Shown: positions 7,988-16,546, counted from the first letter of the stretch. The stretch: DNA of 64,000 nucleotides from Bacteroidota bacterium (GCA_018266575.1 JAFEAE010000013.1:45450-109449), one strand, 5' to 3'. Notes: generated by a model from the letters alone, not told the origin. Numbers and translations are program-made.

Positions 7988-8373
7988 AAAAAGCACTGCA
8001 GCCCTTGAATACTGCAGTGCACCCATAAAAAGGCGGTGTAGAAACACCAAATTAAAATCCGGCAAACAAGAAAATAAATAACGATGAAAATTCATAACCC
8101 GGCCCCCACAAGCTTGTCATTGCTGATTGACTTTTTGACAATCTGAGGTTTACCCTTAGCCGGGGCTACCTGCTAACAGCAATGGGTACACGGAATAAAA
8201 AAGGGCATCGCCCCTAAACCGGCAATGCCCTGTGTGAAGTTTTCGGTACGGATTAAAAACTAAATCCAATGTAAATAAATACCATCCGCAAAACGCAGTA
8301 ACCGGTTAAAAATTGCAGTAACCGGAATAACACTTATGAAACAATAAGAAGTAACGTCAATATATACCCGAAC
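7988..8373. other. Intergenic region between traG and traI with hairpins
   Basis: No gene of the traH type was found in this 386-bp gap. It holds a perfect 9-bp stem GCACTGCAG/CTGCAGTGC (7993-8001 and 8012-8020) just after the traG stop. A 10-bp stem with one mismatch, gggcatcgcc/ggcaatgccc, lies at 8203-8230. Two copies of an 11-bp direct repeat lie near the traI start. The hairpins lack clear T-tracts and may stabilise or partly terminate the upstream mRNA. A 20-codon frame at about 8084 is not convincing. Confidence 0.5.
8295..8325. repeat. Direct repeats GCAGTAACCGG, 20 bp apart, upstream of traI
   Basis: Identical 11-mers lie at 8295-8305 and 8315-8325, so their starts are exactly 20 bp apart, close to two helical turns. 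They are 49-79 bp upstream of the traI start. The same-face spacing suggests a binding site for a regulator of the second half of the tra module. Confidence 0.45.
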
Positions 8374-9039
8374 ATGAAAAAATTAATTATCACAGGCGCC
8401 ATTTTTTGCCTAGTCCCCGTTTTCCTGGAGGCGCAGGTACCTATCGTCAGCGCGATCACTACGCTGGCCAAAAAGGTGATCAACGCGATTGACCTCGAAG
8501 TAGAGAACCTGCAGAACCAAACCGTGGTATTGCAGAACGCGCAGAAAGCTTTAGAGAATGCCATGTCGCAACTGCAACTGGATGGTATCACGGACTGGGT
8601 GGAAAAGATCAAAGACCTCTACAGTGAATACTATACAGAACTCTCGCAGGTGAAAGAGATCATTGCCGATTATGACAAAGTAAAGAAAGTGATCGCGCTG
8701 CAATCGCGTATCGTTTCAGAATACAAATCCGCTTATGATCTTTTTAAACAGGATAAGAATTTCTCCGCTTCCGAAATCTCTTATATGTACAATGTGTATT
8801 GCGGCATTCTGAATGAAAGCCTGAAGAACCTCGACCAGGTATTACAAGTAACCAGTAGTCTTGTGCTGCAGATGACGGATGAAAGCAGGATGAAGCTCAT
8901 CGATGAAGCGGCCGCAAAAATGCAAACTAACTATAATGACCTGAAGCAGTTCAACAATCAAAGCATTCAGTTAAGTGTACAACGGGCTGCAGAACTAAAT
9001 GATCTCTCGACAGTGAAAAAGTTATACGGATTAAACTAA
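8374..9039 (+). CDS. traI: Conjugative transfer protein TraI (DUF4141-like)
   Basis: The 221-residue protein has an N-terminal signal peptide (to about VFLEAQ) and a mostly helical, coiled-coil-prone body. Key stretches are VENLQNQTVVLQNAQKALENAMSQL, TDWVEKIKDLYSEYY and the end QSIQLSVQRAAELNDLSTVKKLYG. It fits the periplasmic TraI/TrbJ-like (VirB5-type) protein that precedes traJ in CTnDOT-type elements. Two shorter relatives follow directly downstream. Confidence 0.85.
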   Translation: MKKLIITGAIFCLVPVFLEAQVPIVSAITTLAKKVINAIDLEVENLQNQTVVLQNAQKALENAMSQLQLDGITDWVEKIKDLYSEYYTELSQVKEIIADYDKVKKVIALQSRIVSEYKSAYDLFKQDKNFSASEISYMYNVYCGILNESLKNLDQVLQVTSSLVLQMTDESRMKLIDEAAAKMQTNYNDLKQFNNQSIQLSVQRAAELNDLSTVKKLYGLN

Positions 9040-9045
9040 ATAAGA

Positions 9046-9663
9046 ATGAAAAAGATATTCTGCTTGATCATGCTTTTTGCTAACGTGCATGGGTATGCGC
9101 AAGGCTTGAGTAATTTCTTTTCGCAAAAGGAAGCGGACATCAAATATATGCTTGCGCAAATTGCTGACCTGGATATCTATATCAGTGAAGCAGAAAAGGG
9201 ATATGATATCGCCAAGAAGGGATTAACAATTATCGGTGAATTGAAAAAAGGAGAATTTGATTTACACAATACCTTTTTTACTTCTCTCAAAAATGTGAAC
9301 CCGGCGATCACAAATTATTCAAAGGTTGCGGATATTATAAGTTACGAGATTTCGATAGTTGGTTCTTTTAAAAAAATACTGCAGCTCAAAAACATTTCTG
9401 TTTCCGAGATAAATTATTTACAAAAAGTATATGCAAACATGTCAATTGAATGCTCAAAAGCGCTTTCTGTTTTATTGGGCATCATCACTATTGGAACATT
9501 TGAAATGGCAGACAATGAACGCATGCACCGCATCGATCTCTTGTATGAGGACATGAAAGATAAAAATGCGTTTGTACAATCATTTTACAGTGACGCATTG
9601 ATGCTTTCCATACAACGTCAAAACGAATTATCAGAAAATGAGCTTCTAAAAAAGTTGTATTGA
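9046..9663 (+). CDS. TraI-like periplasmic protein, second tandem copy
   Basis: The 205-residue protein has a signal peptide (to about HGYAQ) and the same helical layout as its neighbours. It shares with the third copy the block KGYDIAKKGLTIIGELKKGEFDLHNTFFTSL and the spacing IISYEISIVGSFKKILQLKNIS. Its end DALMLSIQRQNELSENELLKKLY parallels the ends of the other two. Databases often name such proteins tellurite-resistance TerB-like, but there is no TerB feature here. It starts 6 bp after traI. It may be a VirB5-like minor pilus-tip component. Confidence 0.75.
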   Translation: MKKIFCLIMLFANVHGYAQGLSNFFSQKEADIKYMLAQIADLDIYISEAEKGYDIAKKGLTIIGELKKGEFDLHNTFFTSLKNVNPAITNYSKVADIISYEISIVGSFKKILQLKNISVSEINYLQKVYANMSIECSKALSVLLGIITIGTFEMADNERMHRIDLLYEDMKDKNAFVQSFYSDALMLSIQRQNELSENELLKKLY

Positions 9664-9664
9664 T

Positions 9665-10279
9665 ATGAAAAAAATATTGTTCGCAGCAATGTTGTTTTTT
9701 GGAGCGCACGCAGAGGCGCAGAGTTACGAGGTTGAAAGATTGATCCTGGATATTGAAAAACTTACGCAGTTAAAAGATATCCTGAGTGACCTCTATAAGG
9801 GGTATGAAATATTGAACAACGGGTATAACACGATCAAAAATATTTCAGAAGGGAATTTTAATCTGCACCAGGCATTTCTCGATGGGCTTTTAATCGTGAG
9901 CCCCGCAGTTCGTAACTATCCACATGCCGCTGATATCATCTCTATGCAGGCAAGCATTGTTTCGGAATATGCTGCTTCCTTCAAACTTTTCAAACAGGAC
10001 AAACATTTTAACCCGGATGAGATCGTGTACCTCGGTTCGGTTTATAATAATATCATATCGGCGAGCCTGTCTGATCTTACGGGCTTGCTGAACATACTAA
10101 CGGACAAGGCTATGCGCATGTCTGATGATGAACGGCTGCACGGAATTGATGCCGTATACGCAGACACTAAAAATAAACTGATGTTCCTGCGGCAGTTCAA
10201 TGCTTCCACTTCGGTGCTTGCTGCACAGCGTGCCGCTGAAGCTAATGATGCAACGACGCTAAAAAATTTATACAAATGA
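9665..10279 (+). CDS. TraI-like periplasmic protein, third tandem copy
   Basis: The 204-residue protein has a signal peptide (to about HAEAQS) followed by KGYEILNNGYNTIKNISEGNFNLHQAFLDGL, clearly related to the preceding gene. It also has SIVSEYAASFKLFKQDKHFNPDEI, which it shares with the first copy (RIVSEYKSAYDLFKQDKNFSASEI). It therefore bridges the other two in sequence. It starts one base after the previous stop and overlaps traJ by 4 bp, so the four genes are translationally linked. Confidence 0.78.
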   Translation: MKKILFAAMLFFGAHAEAQSYEVERLILDIEKLTQLKDILSDLYKGYEILNNGYNTIKNISEGNFNLHQAFLDGLLIVSPAVRNYPHAADIISMQASIVSEYAASFKLFKQDKHFNPDEIVYLGSVYNNIISASLSDLTGLLNILTDKAMRMSDDERLHGIDAVYADTKNKLMFLRQFNASTSVLAAQRAAEANDATTLKNLYK

Positions 10280-11469
10280 ATATGTGTGGAATGATTTTGT
10301 TGCAATCAGGGGTTGCCGGCGAAATCAAAGGCCTGCAATCCGTACTCGACAATATCTATTCGGGGATGTTGCCGCTTTGTGGCTCCTTAATTGGTGTCGG
10401 CCGGGGCATCGCAGGTTTTGCGGCTGTGTGGTTTATCGCCTATCGCGTGTGGCGGCATATCGCGAATGCAGAACCGATAGATATTTATCCGTTGTTTCGT
10501 CCCTTCGTGATCGGTTTCTGCGTGTTGATCTTCCCTTCTGTCATTTCACTCATGAATGGTGTGTTGCAGCCCACGGTCACTGCTACGAATGCCATGGTCA
10601 CGAATTCAGATGCTGCTATTGCACAGTTGCTGGCGCAAAAAGAGCAGGCCGTTCAAAATTCCGATTTCTATAAAATGTATGTGGGCCCTGATGGAAATGG
10701 TGACCGCGACAAATGGTACCAATACACGCACCCCGATGACCCTGCTGGTGCTAACGAAGGAATGTTTGCTTCAATTGGCAATGATATAAAATTTGCCATG
10801 GCGAAGATGAGTTACAATTTCCGCAATTCGATCAAGGAGATGATGAGCGAAGTGCTGCAGGTATTGTACGAAGCGGCCTCTCTTTGCATCAACACCATAC
10901 GCACATTCTACCTGATCGTGCTCGCCATACTCGGCCCGCTTGTATTTGGCTTATCGGTGTTCGATGGCTTGCATCACACGATTACGGTCTGGATCGCGCG
11001 GTACATTAATATTTTTTTATGGCTGCCAGTAGCCAATATTTTCGGTTCCATCATCGGCAAGATTCAACAAGAAATGATACAGCTCGACATCAACCAGATC
11101 CAGGCGAATGGAGATACCTATTTCAGCTCTGCCGACACAGGGTATCTTATTTTTCTGATCATTGGCATTATAGGATATTTCACGATTCCATCGGTTGCCA
11201 ATTATATCGTCAACGCCGGGGGAGGAAATGCGCTATTACATAAAGTCACCAACATGTTCCGCACCACTTCAAAAGCGGTTGTGTCTACAGCAAGTTCAGG
11301 ATTGTCGGTAACTACTGATGCCATTTCGAGCGGTGCTTCTGTTGTATCTGAAAGCATGAGCGACGGCGGGGCAAACGGGGGATACTTTGGCAAATCAGAG
11401 AGCGCTTCATCAGATGGCAGCAAATCTTCATCTGGTTTTCTTGCGAGTAAAATAAAAGGAGATGCATAA
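10276..11469 (+). CDS. traJ: Conjugative transfer membrane protein TraJ (TrbL/VirB6-like)
   Basis: The 397-residue polytopic protein begins with an amphipathic segment containing LDNIYSGMLPLCGSLIGVGRGIAGFAAVWFI. Further helices lie at about 70-90, 205-235, 240-262 and 290-320, and the tail is a Ser/Gly-rich soluble stretch. The blocks ADAEPIDIYPLFRPF-like (AEPIDIYPLFRPFVIG) and FDGLHHTITVWIARYINIFLWLPVANIFG are hallmarks of the Bacteroidetes TraJ family. It forms the inner-membrane channel of the transfer apparatus. The ATG overlaps the preceding stop (ATGA). Confidence 0.92.
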   Translation: MNMCGMILLQSGVAGEIKGLQSVLDNIYSGMLPLCGSLIGVGRGIAGFAAVWFIAYRVWRHIANAEPIDIYPLFRPFVIGFCVLIFPSVISLMNGVLQPTVTATNAMVTNSDAAIAQLLAQKEQAVQNSDFYKMYVGPDGNGDRDKWYQYTHPDDPAGANEGMFASIGNDIKFAMAKMSYNFRNSIKEMMSEVLQVLYEAASLCINTIRTFYLIVLAILGPLVFGLSVFDGLHHTITVWIARYINIFLWLPVANIFGSIIGKIQQEMIQLDINQIQANGDTYFSSADTGYLIFLIIGIIGYFTIPSVANYIVNAGGGNALLHKVTNMFRTTSKAVVSTASSGLSVTTDAISSGASVVSESMSDGGANGGYFGKSESASSDGSKSSSGFLASKIKGDA

Positions 11470-11470
11470 A

Positions 11471-12088
11471 ATGTTTCGCAAAGCCCAGCATATCGACACT
11501 GCATTCAGGCATATACGATCATTTTCTGTAGTATTGATTGTTGCCTGCTTTTTCATTTGCGCTTTTGCATTGTATGAAAATCACAAGGTCATCCGCGAAG
11601 CCCAGCAGCGCATTTATATCCTGGCTAACGGCAAAGCACTGGAAGCATTTGCTTCAGAGCGCAAAGAAAATATCCCGGTCGAGGCACGCGATCATATCCG
11701 TATGTTCCATCATTATTTTTTTTCGCTTGACCCCGATGAAAAAGTGATCACGCAAAATATTGGCCGTGCGCTTTACCTCGCGGATGGCTCTGCAAAAAAG
11801 CAATACGATGACCTGAAAGAAAATGGCTACTACATAAATGTGGTTTCCGGGAACATCAGTCAGCACATAGAAATTGACAGCGTTGAAGTAAATACGGGCT
11901 CCTACCCTTTTTATTTTAAATGCATAGCGCATGAAACAATTATCCGTATAACGTCTATGGTCACACGAAGTTTAATTACGGAAGGCTTTCTCAGAAACAC
12001 CGAGCGCTCCGATAATAACCCACATGGATTTTTGATCGAGCGCTGGCATGTACTCGAAAACAAGGACATCAAAACCGAAGCCCGATGA
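11471..12088 (+). CDS. traK: Conjugative transfer protein TraK (VirB8/TrbF-like)
   Basis: The 205-residue protein has a short cytoplasmic N-terminus, one transmembrane helix (about residues 15-38, VVLIVACFFICAFAL) and a periplasmic domain. The periplasmic domain has the family stretches ARDHIRMFHHYFFSLDPDE and GNISQHIEIDSVEVN. TraK proteins of this type are the VirB8-like bridge between the inner membrane and periplasmic parts. The ATG at 11471 is chosen over one at 11462 because AAGGAG at 11456-11461 then lies 9 nt before the start. Confidence 0.92.
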   Translation: MFRKAQHIDTAFRHIRSFSVVLIVACFFICAFALYENHKVIREAQQRIYILANGKALEAFASERKENIPVEARDHIRMFHHYFFSLDPDEKVITQNIGRALYLADGSAKKQYDDLKENGYYINVVSGNISQHIEIDSVEVNTGSYPFYFKCIAHETIIRITSMVTRSLITEGFLRNTERSDNNPHGFLIERWHVLENKDIKTEAR

Positions 12089-12471
12089 AAAAAATTATCA
12101 TTGAAAAATCAAAGGCGTTTGCAAAACGATTTTCGGAAAAGTTGAATGAGAAAATTTCTTTCTATTCGAAAAGGCAACAGCAAATATTACTGGTTGTCTT
12201 TAGTTTCCTGTTTTCTGTTATCTGCTTTTCAGTAATAGTCGAAGCATTTTCTAAAAAAAATATTCGGAGAGATGTTACGCTGATACCAGTTAGTCCCACT
12301 CATATCGGCAAAACAAATAAAGAGGCCTTCGCAAGAATAACAGATGCTGATTATCTGAAGGTTGAAAAATTTAAAGATAGCATTTGCATCAAGGATTCAA
12401 CGAAGTATTCTTCTTTGTTGGATAGCATTAGGCTTTTTGAAAAATTATATCACGCACAATCAAAAAAATAA
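12085..12471 (+). CDS. TraL-like small membrane protein
   Basis: The 128-residue protein has a basic N-terminus, one transmembrane helix (about 34-54, LLVVFSFLFSVICFSVIV) and a charged periplasmic tail. It sits between traK and traM, where CTnDOT carries the small single-pass TraL. It overlaps traK by 4 bp and ends 1 bp before traM. Sequence resemblance to TraL is weak, so the name rests on position and topology. Confidence 0.65.
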   Translation: MKKIIIEKSKAFAKRFSEKLNEKISFYSKRQQQILLVVFSFLFSVICFSVIVEAFSKKNIRRDVTLIPVSPTHIGKTNKEAFARITDADYLKVEKFKDSICIKDSTKYSSLLDSIRLFEKLYHAQSKK

Positions 12472-12472
12472 T

Positions 12473-13747
12473 ATGGAAAATAAAACAATTACTCCTGCCC
12501 TTTCAAGGCAACGAAGGTTTCTCTTAATGCTCCCTGTCTTAGTGCTGCCATTTACCATTTTACTGTTTCGTGTTTTGGGTGGCGGCACCGGCAATCCAGG
12601 CACATTGCCAGTTGATGGGGTTTCGGGGATCAACAACAAATTGCCTGATGCTCATTTTAAAAATGTAAAAGAGAAAGACAAACTTGCGATGTACGAGCAG
12701 GCAGGAAAAGATTCAGCACGATTTCGAGACGCACTCAAAAATGATCCCTACGCTGCATTTGAACCAAGAATTAAGGATAGTAGTCAAAACAGTTCTGGCG
12801 AGCTGCAGGCAATATTTCAACGCGCTGCATCGAAATACAATCAATTTTCGCTTTCCGGTTTACAGGCGACCGTCAACGGTCAAAATGTTGATTCCAATGA
12901 ACAGAAAGTGTTTGAACGGATTGCACAGTTAAAAACCGTCCTATATAACAACAAACAAAACAGATCATCTCCTGGTAGTATTAATTCTACAACGATTCCT
13001 GCACTGGAACAACAAAATAACCTTGGGCCACAAAAAAGAATCGCAACAAAAGATCCCGAGCTCGAGCAACTCGATCAAATGCTTGAAAAGGTAATGCTGA
13101 TCCAGCACCCAGAAAAAATGAAAGACAGCCTGGAGCAAATTACTAGAAAAAATAAACCAGTTCCTGCTAATGTAAACAAAGCAGCTAAAGCCGCGATCAT
13201 AACGTCAATGACTACCCCAAGTTCTTCAAGCAAAGAAACAAATCAGTTCTACGGTTTGGATGATAACGTTGCTGTAAAAGCGTCTCAAAATACTATTGAA
13301 GCATTTATTCCGGAGACACAAACATTTACAACCGGCGCTACGATAAAACTACGATTGCTGACCGATATCGAAATTGGCACGCTCCATATTCCGCAAGATG
13401 AGTTTGTCTACGGCATCGCGTCGCTCAGCAACGATCGTTTAAAAATTGCAATTAGTTCGGTCGGCTATAAAAATAACTTAATTCCTGTTTCCCTATCGGT
13501 CTATGATGCTGATGGCCAGGAAGGTGTGTATGTGCCGGGAAGCATCAACCGGGATGCAGGGAAGCAATCGGCGGATGAAGCGCTAAGCACGCTGGGTATA
13601 ACAACTTTTGATCCCTCTATCGGTGCGCAGGCTGCAAGTGCTGGCATACAGGCTGCAAAATCGCTGATCGGTAAAAAAATAAAATTGGTCCGCATCACGA
13701 TCAAGGAAGGCTACCATGTTTATTTAAAAGACAACAATCAAAAATAA
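12473..13747 (+). CDS. traM: Conjugative transfer protein TraM (VirB10-like)
   Basis: Starting at the ATG at 12473 (MENKTITPALSRQRRFLLML), the protein has 424 residues. It has a cytoplasmic N-terminus, a transmembrane helix (about 17-36), a variable charged periplasmic linker and a conserved C-terminal domain. The C-terminal block includes FTTGATIKLRLLTDIEIG, FVYGIASLSNDRLKIAISS, PVSLSVYDADGQEGVYVPGS and AASAGIQAAKSLIGKK, which identify the TraM C-terminal family. It is the VirB10-type scaffold that spans the periplasm. Confidence 0.92.
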   Translation: MENKTITPALSRQRRFLLMLPVLVLPFTILLFRVLGGGTGNPGTLPVDGVSGINNKLPDAHFKNVKEKDKLAMYEQAGKDSARFRDALKNDPYAAFEPRIKDSSQNSSGELQAIFQRAASKYNQFSLSGLQATVNGQNVDSNEQKVFERIAQLKTVLYNNKQNRSSPGSINSTTIPALEQQNNLGPQKRIATKDPELEQLDQMLEKVMLIQHPEKMKDSLEQITRKNKPVPANVNKAAKAAIITSMTTPSSSSKETNQFYGLDDNVAVKASQNTIEAFIPETQTFTTGATIKLRLLTDIEIGTLHIPQDEFVYGIASLSNDRLKIAISSVGYKNNLIPVSLSVYDADGQEGVYVPGSINRDAGKQSADEALSTLGITTFDPSIGAQAASAGIQAAKSLIGKKIKLVRITIKEGYHVYLKDNNQK

Positions 13748-13752
13748 GACCC

Positions 13753-14553
13753 ATGAAAAATGTAATTTTCATCACAATTTTTCTCGGTTCCCTGAAAAGT
13801 TTCAGTCAATCGATCATCGGATGTTATCCGTTTTCGGTCACCGTAAACAAAACCAGCAATCTTATTTTTCCTTTTGCAATACGGAGCGTTGATCGCGGAT
13901 CAAAAGATATACTTGTTCAGAAAGCCGCAGGAACAGAAAATATTTTGCAGGTCAAAGCAGCGCGTGAACATTTTACATTGACCAGCCTCACGGTGATCAC
14001 TTCAGATGGAAAGCTTTACCCTTTCCTCATCAGTTACGATTCAATGCCTGCCGTCTTTAATCTCTCTTTCGTTCGCGGCACCGGAAAACCATTCGTACAC
14101 TTTTCGGAGGAAGTCGGTGATGAACAGACACTCGAAAAAGATGCCTCAGAAATACTGGCAGCATCTTCGTTTATATATCGGCGTGAGTCAGATATGAAAG
14201 TGGAATTAATTTTAAAGAGCATCTATTTCAAGGACAGCTTGCTGTGGTTCCGTTTCAGTCTGACAAACGGGTCTGCTGTTCCCTTTGCCCCTGGGCACAT
14301 TCACTTTTTTATCCGCGACCGTTCACAATCGAAGCGCACTGCAAAACAGCAGATCGAACTAACGGCAATGCATACCTCTTCGTTAGAATTATTAAAAGGG
14401 AAAGAACATGAAGATTTTGTATGTGCGTTCAATCCATTTGCTCTAAACTCGCACCAGGAGCTAACCCTGCAGTTGGGCGATCCTGCGGGCGGGAGAATGC
14501 CGCAGCTCCATATAGCCGCGAAGCTTTTACTCAAAGCACGCAGTTTGCAATAG
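13753..14553 (+). CDS. traN: Conjugative transfer protein TraN (DUF4138, VirB9-like)
   Basis: The 266-residue protein has a signal peptide (to about SFSQS). It has the family block TSNLIFPFAIRSVDRGSKDIL, then ENILQVKAAREHFTLTSLTVITSDGKLYPFLISY, as in TraN/DUF4138 proteins. The C-terminal half is a beta-rich domain. It is the VirB9-like periplasmic or outer-membrane core component. It follows traM after 5 bp and ends the recognisable structural tra genes of the window; traO, traP and traQ are not found after it. Confidence 0.92.
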   Translation: MKNVIFITIFLGSLKSFSQSIIGCYPFSVTVNKTSNLIFPFAIRSVDRGSKDILVQKAAGTENILQVKAAREHFTLTSLTVITSDGKLYPFLISYDSMPAVFNLSFVRGTGKPFVHFSEEVGDEQTLEKDASEILAASSFIYRRESDMKVELILKSIYFKDSLLWFRFSLTNGSAVPFAPGHIHFFIRDRSQSKRTAKQQIELTAMHTSSLELLKGKEHEDFVCAFNPFALNSHQELTLQLGDPAGGRMPQLHIAAKLLLKARSLQ

Positions 14554-14572
14554 CAATAAAATTACCGATTAC

Positions 14573-15712
14573 GTGGACTTTGAACATATCATATCCGATG
14601 AACTTTTGAAAGAAATCCAATCCGCTGTATTGCGCAATGACCATTGGCTGGCTTACAACACTATCAATTATTTTTTGGGTGAACCAGATGTTTATTTTTT
14701 TAGAAACAAAGATGAAGCTGAAGAATTTTCAGATAGCAATATAAGCGAGTACGATGATTTCAGGGTAATACATTTTCTGTCCGTCGAAGAGGTATTCAAA
14801 CAAATAACGCATGGAGAATTCGAATTTCAAAATAATATTTTATCACATAAAAAAAGTGAAACTATGAACGAACAGAATTTTGATTACTTAGCAAAACAAC
14901 TTAAGTATACTGGTTTCGGTGAAGAATTGCAGAGAGACCTTCGGGAGAAAATGTCTGAAGGGCAAGCGTCATTTAATCTCGCGCAACAATTCAAATTCGG
15001 TGAGACGGAAGTTTCAGCGATGTTGCAGTTTAAAAAATCCGAGCAGAGCGACATGTATTTTTTCAACCGTTATTTTTTGCAGTTGCCCGGAGAGAAAAAG
15101 GAAGAAGCGCTTGCGCAATCGTTTCGCATCGACCGCGAAAATAATATCACTTTGAAAGAAGGCTTTAATTTATTGCAGGGACGTGCAGTGTATAAGGAAC
15201 TGCAGCCGAAAGAAGGTGAAAAATATCATGCGTGGCTGCAGTTGAATTTCAAAGAGAGTAACGAGTATGGTGATTTTAAAATGAAACAATTCCATGACAA
15301 TTATGGATACCGGATTACGGATACTCTTGCCCGTTATCCGATCAAAGAATTGGAAAATTCGCAATCATCGGAATCACTTTTAAAATCCCTGGAGCGTGGA
15401 AACCGTCAGCAAGTGACCATGATCCAGGATGGAAAGGAAACAAAAATGTTCATTGAAGCAAATCCGCAGTTTAAATCATTGAATGTCTACAATGCGGAAG
15501 GGCTGCGCGAAAATGTCCAGGCACAAAAACTACTTCAGGGAGAAAAACAATCGGAAAAGCAATCCGAAAAGTTGCAGCAGAAAGAAGGAATGGCCGAAGG
15601 TGAAAAAAAAACTAAACGCCAGTCGCAAAAGCAAGTGATGAATGGCCAGGAAAATGGGACCGCCAAACATGTGGCGAAGCAGTCCAGGAAAGTTAAACAG
15701 AATCTGTCTTAG
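14573..15712 (+). CDS. Mobile-element-associated protein of unknown function, apparent fusion of two modules
   Basis: The 379-residue frame begins with GTG at 14573. Residues 1-97 form one module (LAYNTINYFLGEPDVYFFRNKDEAEEFSDSNISEYDDF). From an internal ATG at 14864 comes a second module (MNEQNFDYLAKQLKYTGFGEELQ) with SDMYFFNRYFLQLPGE, NITLKEGFNLLQGRAV and ERGNRQQVTMIQDGKETKMFIEANPQFKSLNVY. I recall the second module as a stand-alone protein near topoisomerase, primase and transfer genes in Bacteroidota elements. The tail is Gln/Lys-rich and probably disordered. A DNA-processing or binding role is a guess from context only. Confidence 0.7.
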   Translation: MDFEHIISDELLKEIQSAVLRNDHWLAYNTINYFLGEPDVYFFRNKDEAEEFSDSNISEYDDFRVIHFLSVEEVFKQITHGEFEFQNNILSHKKSETMNEQNFDYLAKQLKYTGFGEELQRDLREKMSEGQASFNLAQQFKFGETEVSAMLQFKKSEQSDMYFFNRYFLQLPGEKKEEALAQSFRIDRENNITLKEGFNLLQGRAVYKELQPKEGEKYHAWLQLNFKESNEYGDFKMKQFHDNYGYRITDTLARYPIKELENSQSSESLLKSLERGNRQQVTMIQDGKETKMFIEANPQFKSLNVYNAEGLRENVQAQKLLQGEKQSEKQSEKLQQKEGMAEGEKKTKRQSQKQVMNGQENGTAKHVAKQSRKVKQNLS

Positions 15713-15740
15713 GAATTTCTGAGTTTGAGATTATTGGTAT

Positions 15741-16016
15741 ATGAATGTTGATTTTGTCACGAAGGATGATCTTGAAAAGTTCAGGATGCAATTACTGGAA
15801 GATCTGCAAAGGCTGATTCATTTTCCAAAGGCAAAATCTTCTGCGGAATGGATCAAAAGCAGTGAGGTCCGAAAGCTTCTAAAAATCTCTCCAAACACCC
15901 TGGTCAGTTTGCGGGCAACAGGGAAACTTCATCCTGTGAAACTCGGAGGAATTTTATATTATCGTCGGAACGAGATCGATGAAATGTTTCAAAATTTGTC
16001 GACACCGAAAGACTAA
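15741..16016 (+). CDS. Helix-turn-helix protein (excisionase/HTH_17 type)
   Basis: The 91-residue protein has an N-terminal helix followed by a winged-helix DNA-binding unit: EWIKSSEVRKLLKISPNTLVSLRATGKLHPVKLGGILYYRRNEIDEMF. This is the excisionase-like HTH_17 pattern common at the ends of Bacteroidota mobile elements. It could be a recombination directionality factor or a repressor. It overlaps the next gene by one base (TAATG). Confidence 0.85.
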   Translation: MNVDFVTKDDLEKFRMQLLEDLQRLIHFPKAKSSAEWIKSSEVRKLLKISPNTLVSLRATGKLHPVKLGGILYYRRNEIDEMFQNLSTPKD

Positions 16017-16294
16017 TGCCCTCGGATTTTGTTTATGCCACACTTTGTGTAAAGATCGTCCATGATGATCGTTTAACAGTGTGGCATATTTCTTTATTGT
16101 TTGCGATACTAATTATGGCGTCAAGCTCCAAGTATGCAAACCCGGTCCTCATATCACGGAGAAGGTTAATGAAATTTGCACGCATCCGATCGATTGCTAC
16201 GTATCATAAATTTTTAAAGGAACTCATTTTGTTTGGGTACATAAAATATGAGCCATCATATGATCCAAAGGGAAGCTTAATCTGGATTATTTAA
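16016..16294 (+). CDS. Small conserved mobile-element protein, winged-helix-like
   Basis: The 92-residue protein pairs with the HTH gene through a TAATG overlap. It contains hydrophobic and basic helices (ISLLFAILIMASSSKYANPVLISRRRLMKFARIRSIATYHKFLKELILFGYIKYEPSYDPKGSLIWI). The helix-turn-helix-wing order (SRRRLMKFARIRSIATYHKFLKEL then GYIKYEPSYDPKGSLI) suggests a DNA-binding fold. The exact function is unknown. Together the two genes look like a regulatory pair of the element. Confidence 0.65.
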   Translation: MPSDFVYATLCVKIVHDDRLTVWHISLLFAILIMASSSKYANPVLISRRRLMKFARIRSIATYHKFLKELILFGYIKYEPSYDPKGSLIWII

Positions 16295-16469
16295 TTTTTC
16301 AATTGAAAAAAGTTGATACCTAAGGAATTTTCGTAAATTTATTATGTAAAAGTCATTGTTGATTTTTTTGCAGTGCGTGATTCGAGGCGTTTCCAGAAAG
16401 GATTAAATTCAGATATTTAATTATCAGCATTTTATTGATAAAGTGATTCTCCCAGCGGGATCACGAAAT

Positions 16470-16502
16470 AAAAAAGCCCATTGATTTTCAATGGGCTTTT
16501 TT
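16470..16502. terminator. Strong bidirectional terminator at the right edge of the tra module
   Basis: A perfect 15-bp stem (16470-16484 with 16488-16502) has a 3-nt loop. The A6 on the left arm and T6 on the right arm make it work in both directions. It lies 175 bp after the last forward gene and 45 bp beyond the stop of a small reverse-strand frame. Confidence 0.85.
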
Positions 16503-16546
16503 ATCCCTTAATTTACACTGAAAGAGTTTTTGAAATTCATAGACTG

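Noticed and set aside
9046..10279. Tellurite-resistance (TerB) naming of the tandem genes
   Set aside because: Signal peptides, helical layout and position before traJ fit TraI-like transfer proteins; no TerB feature is visible.
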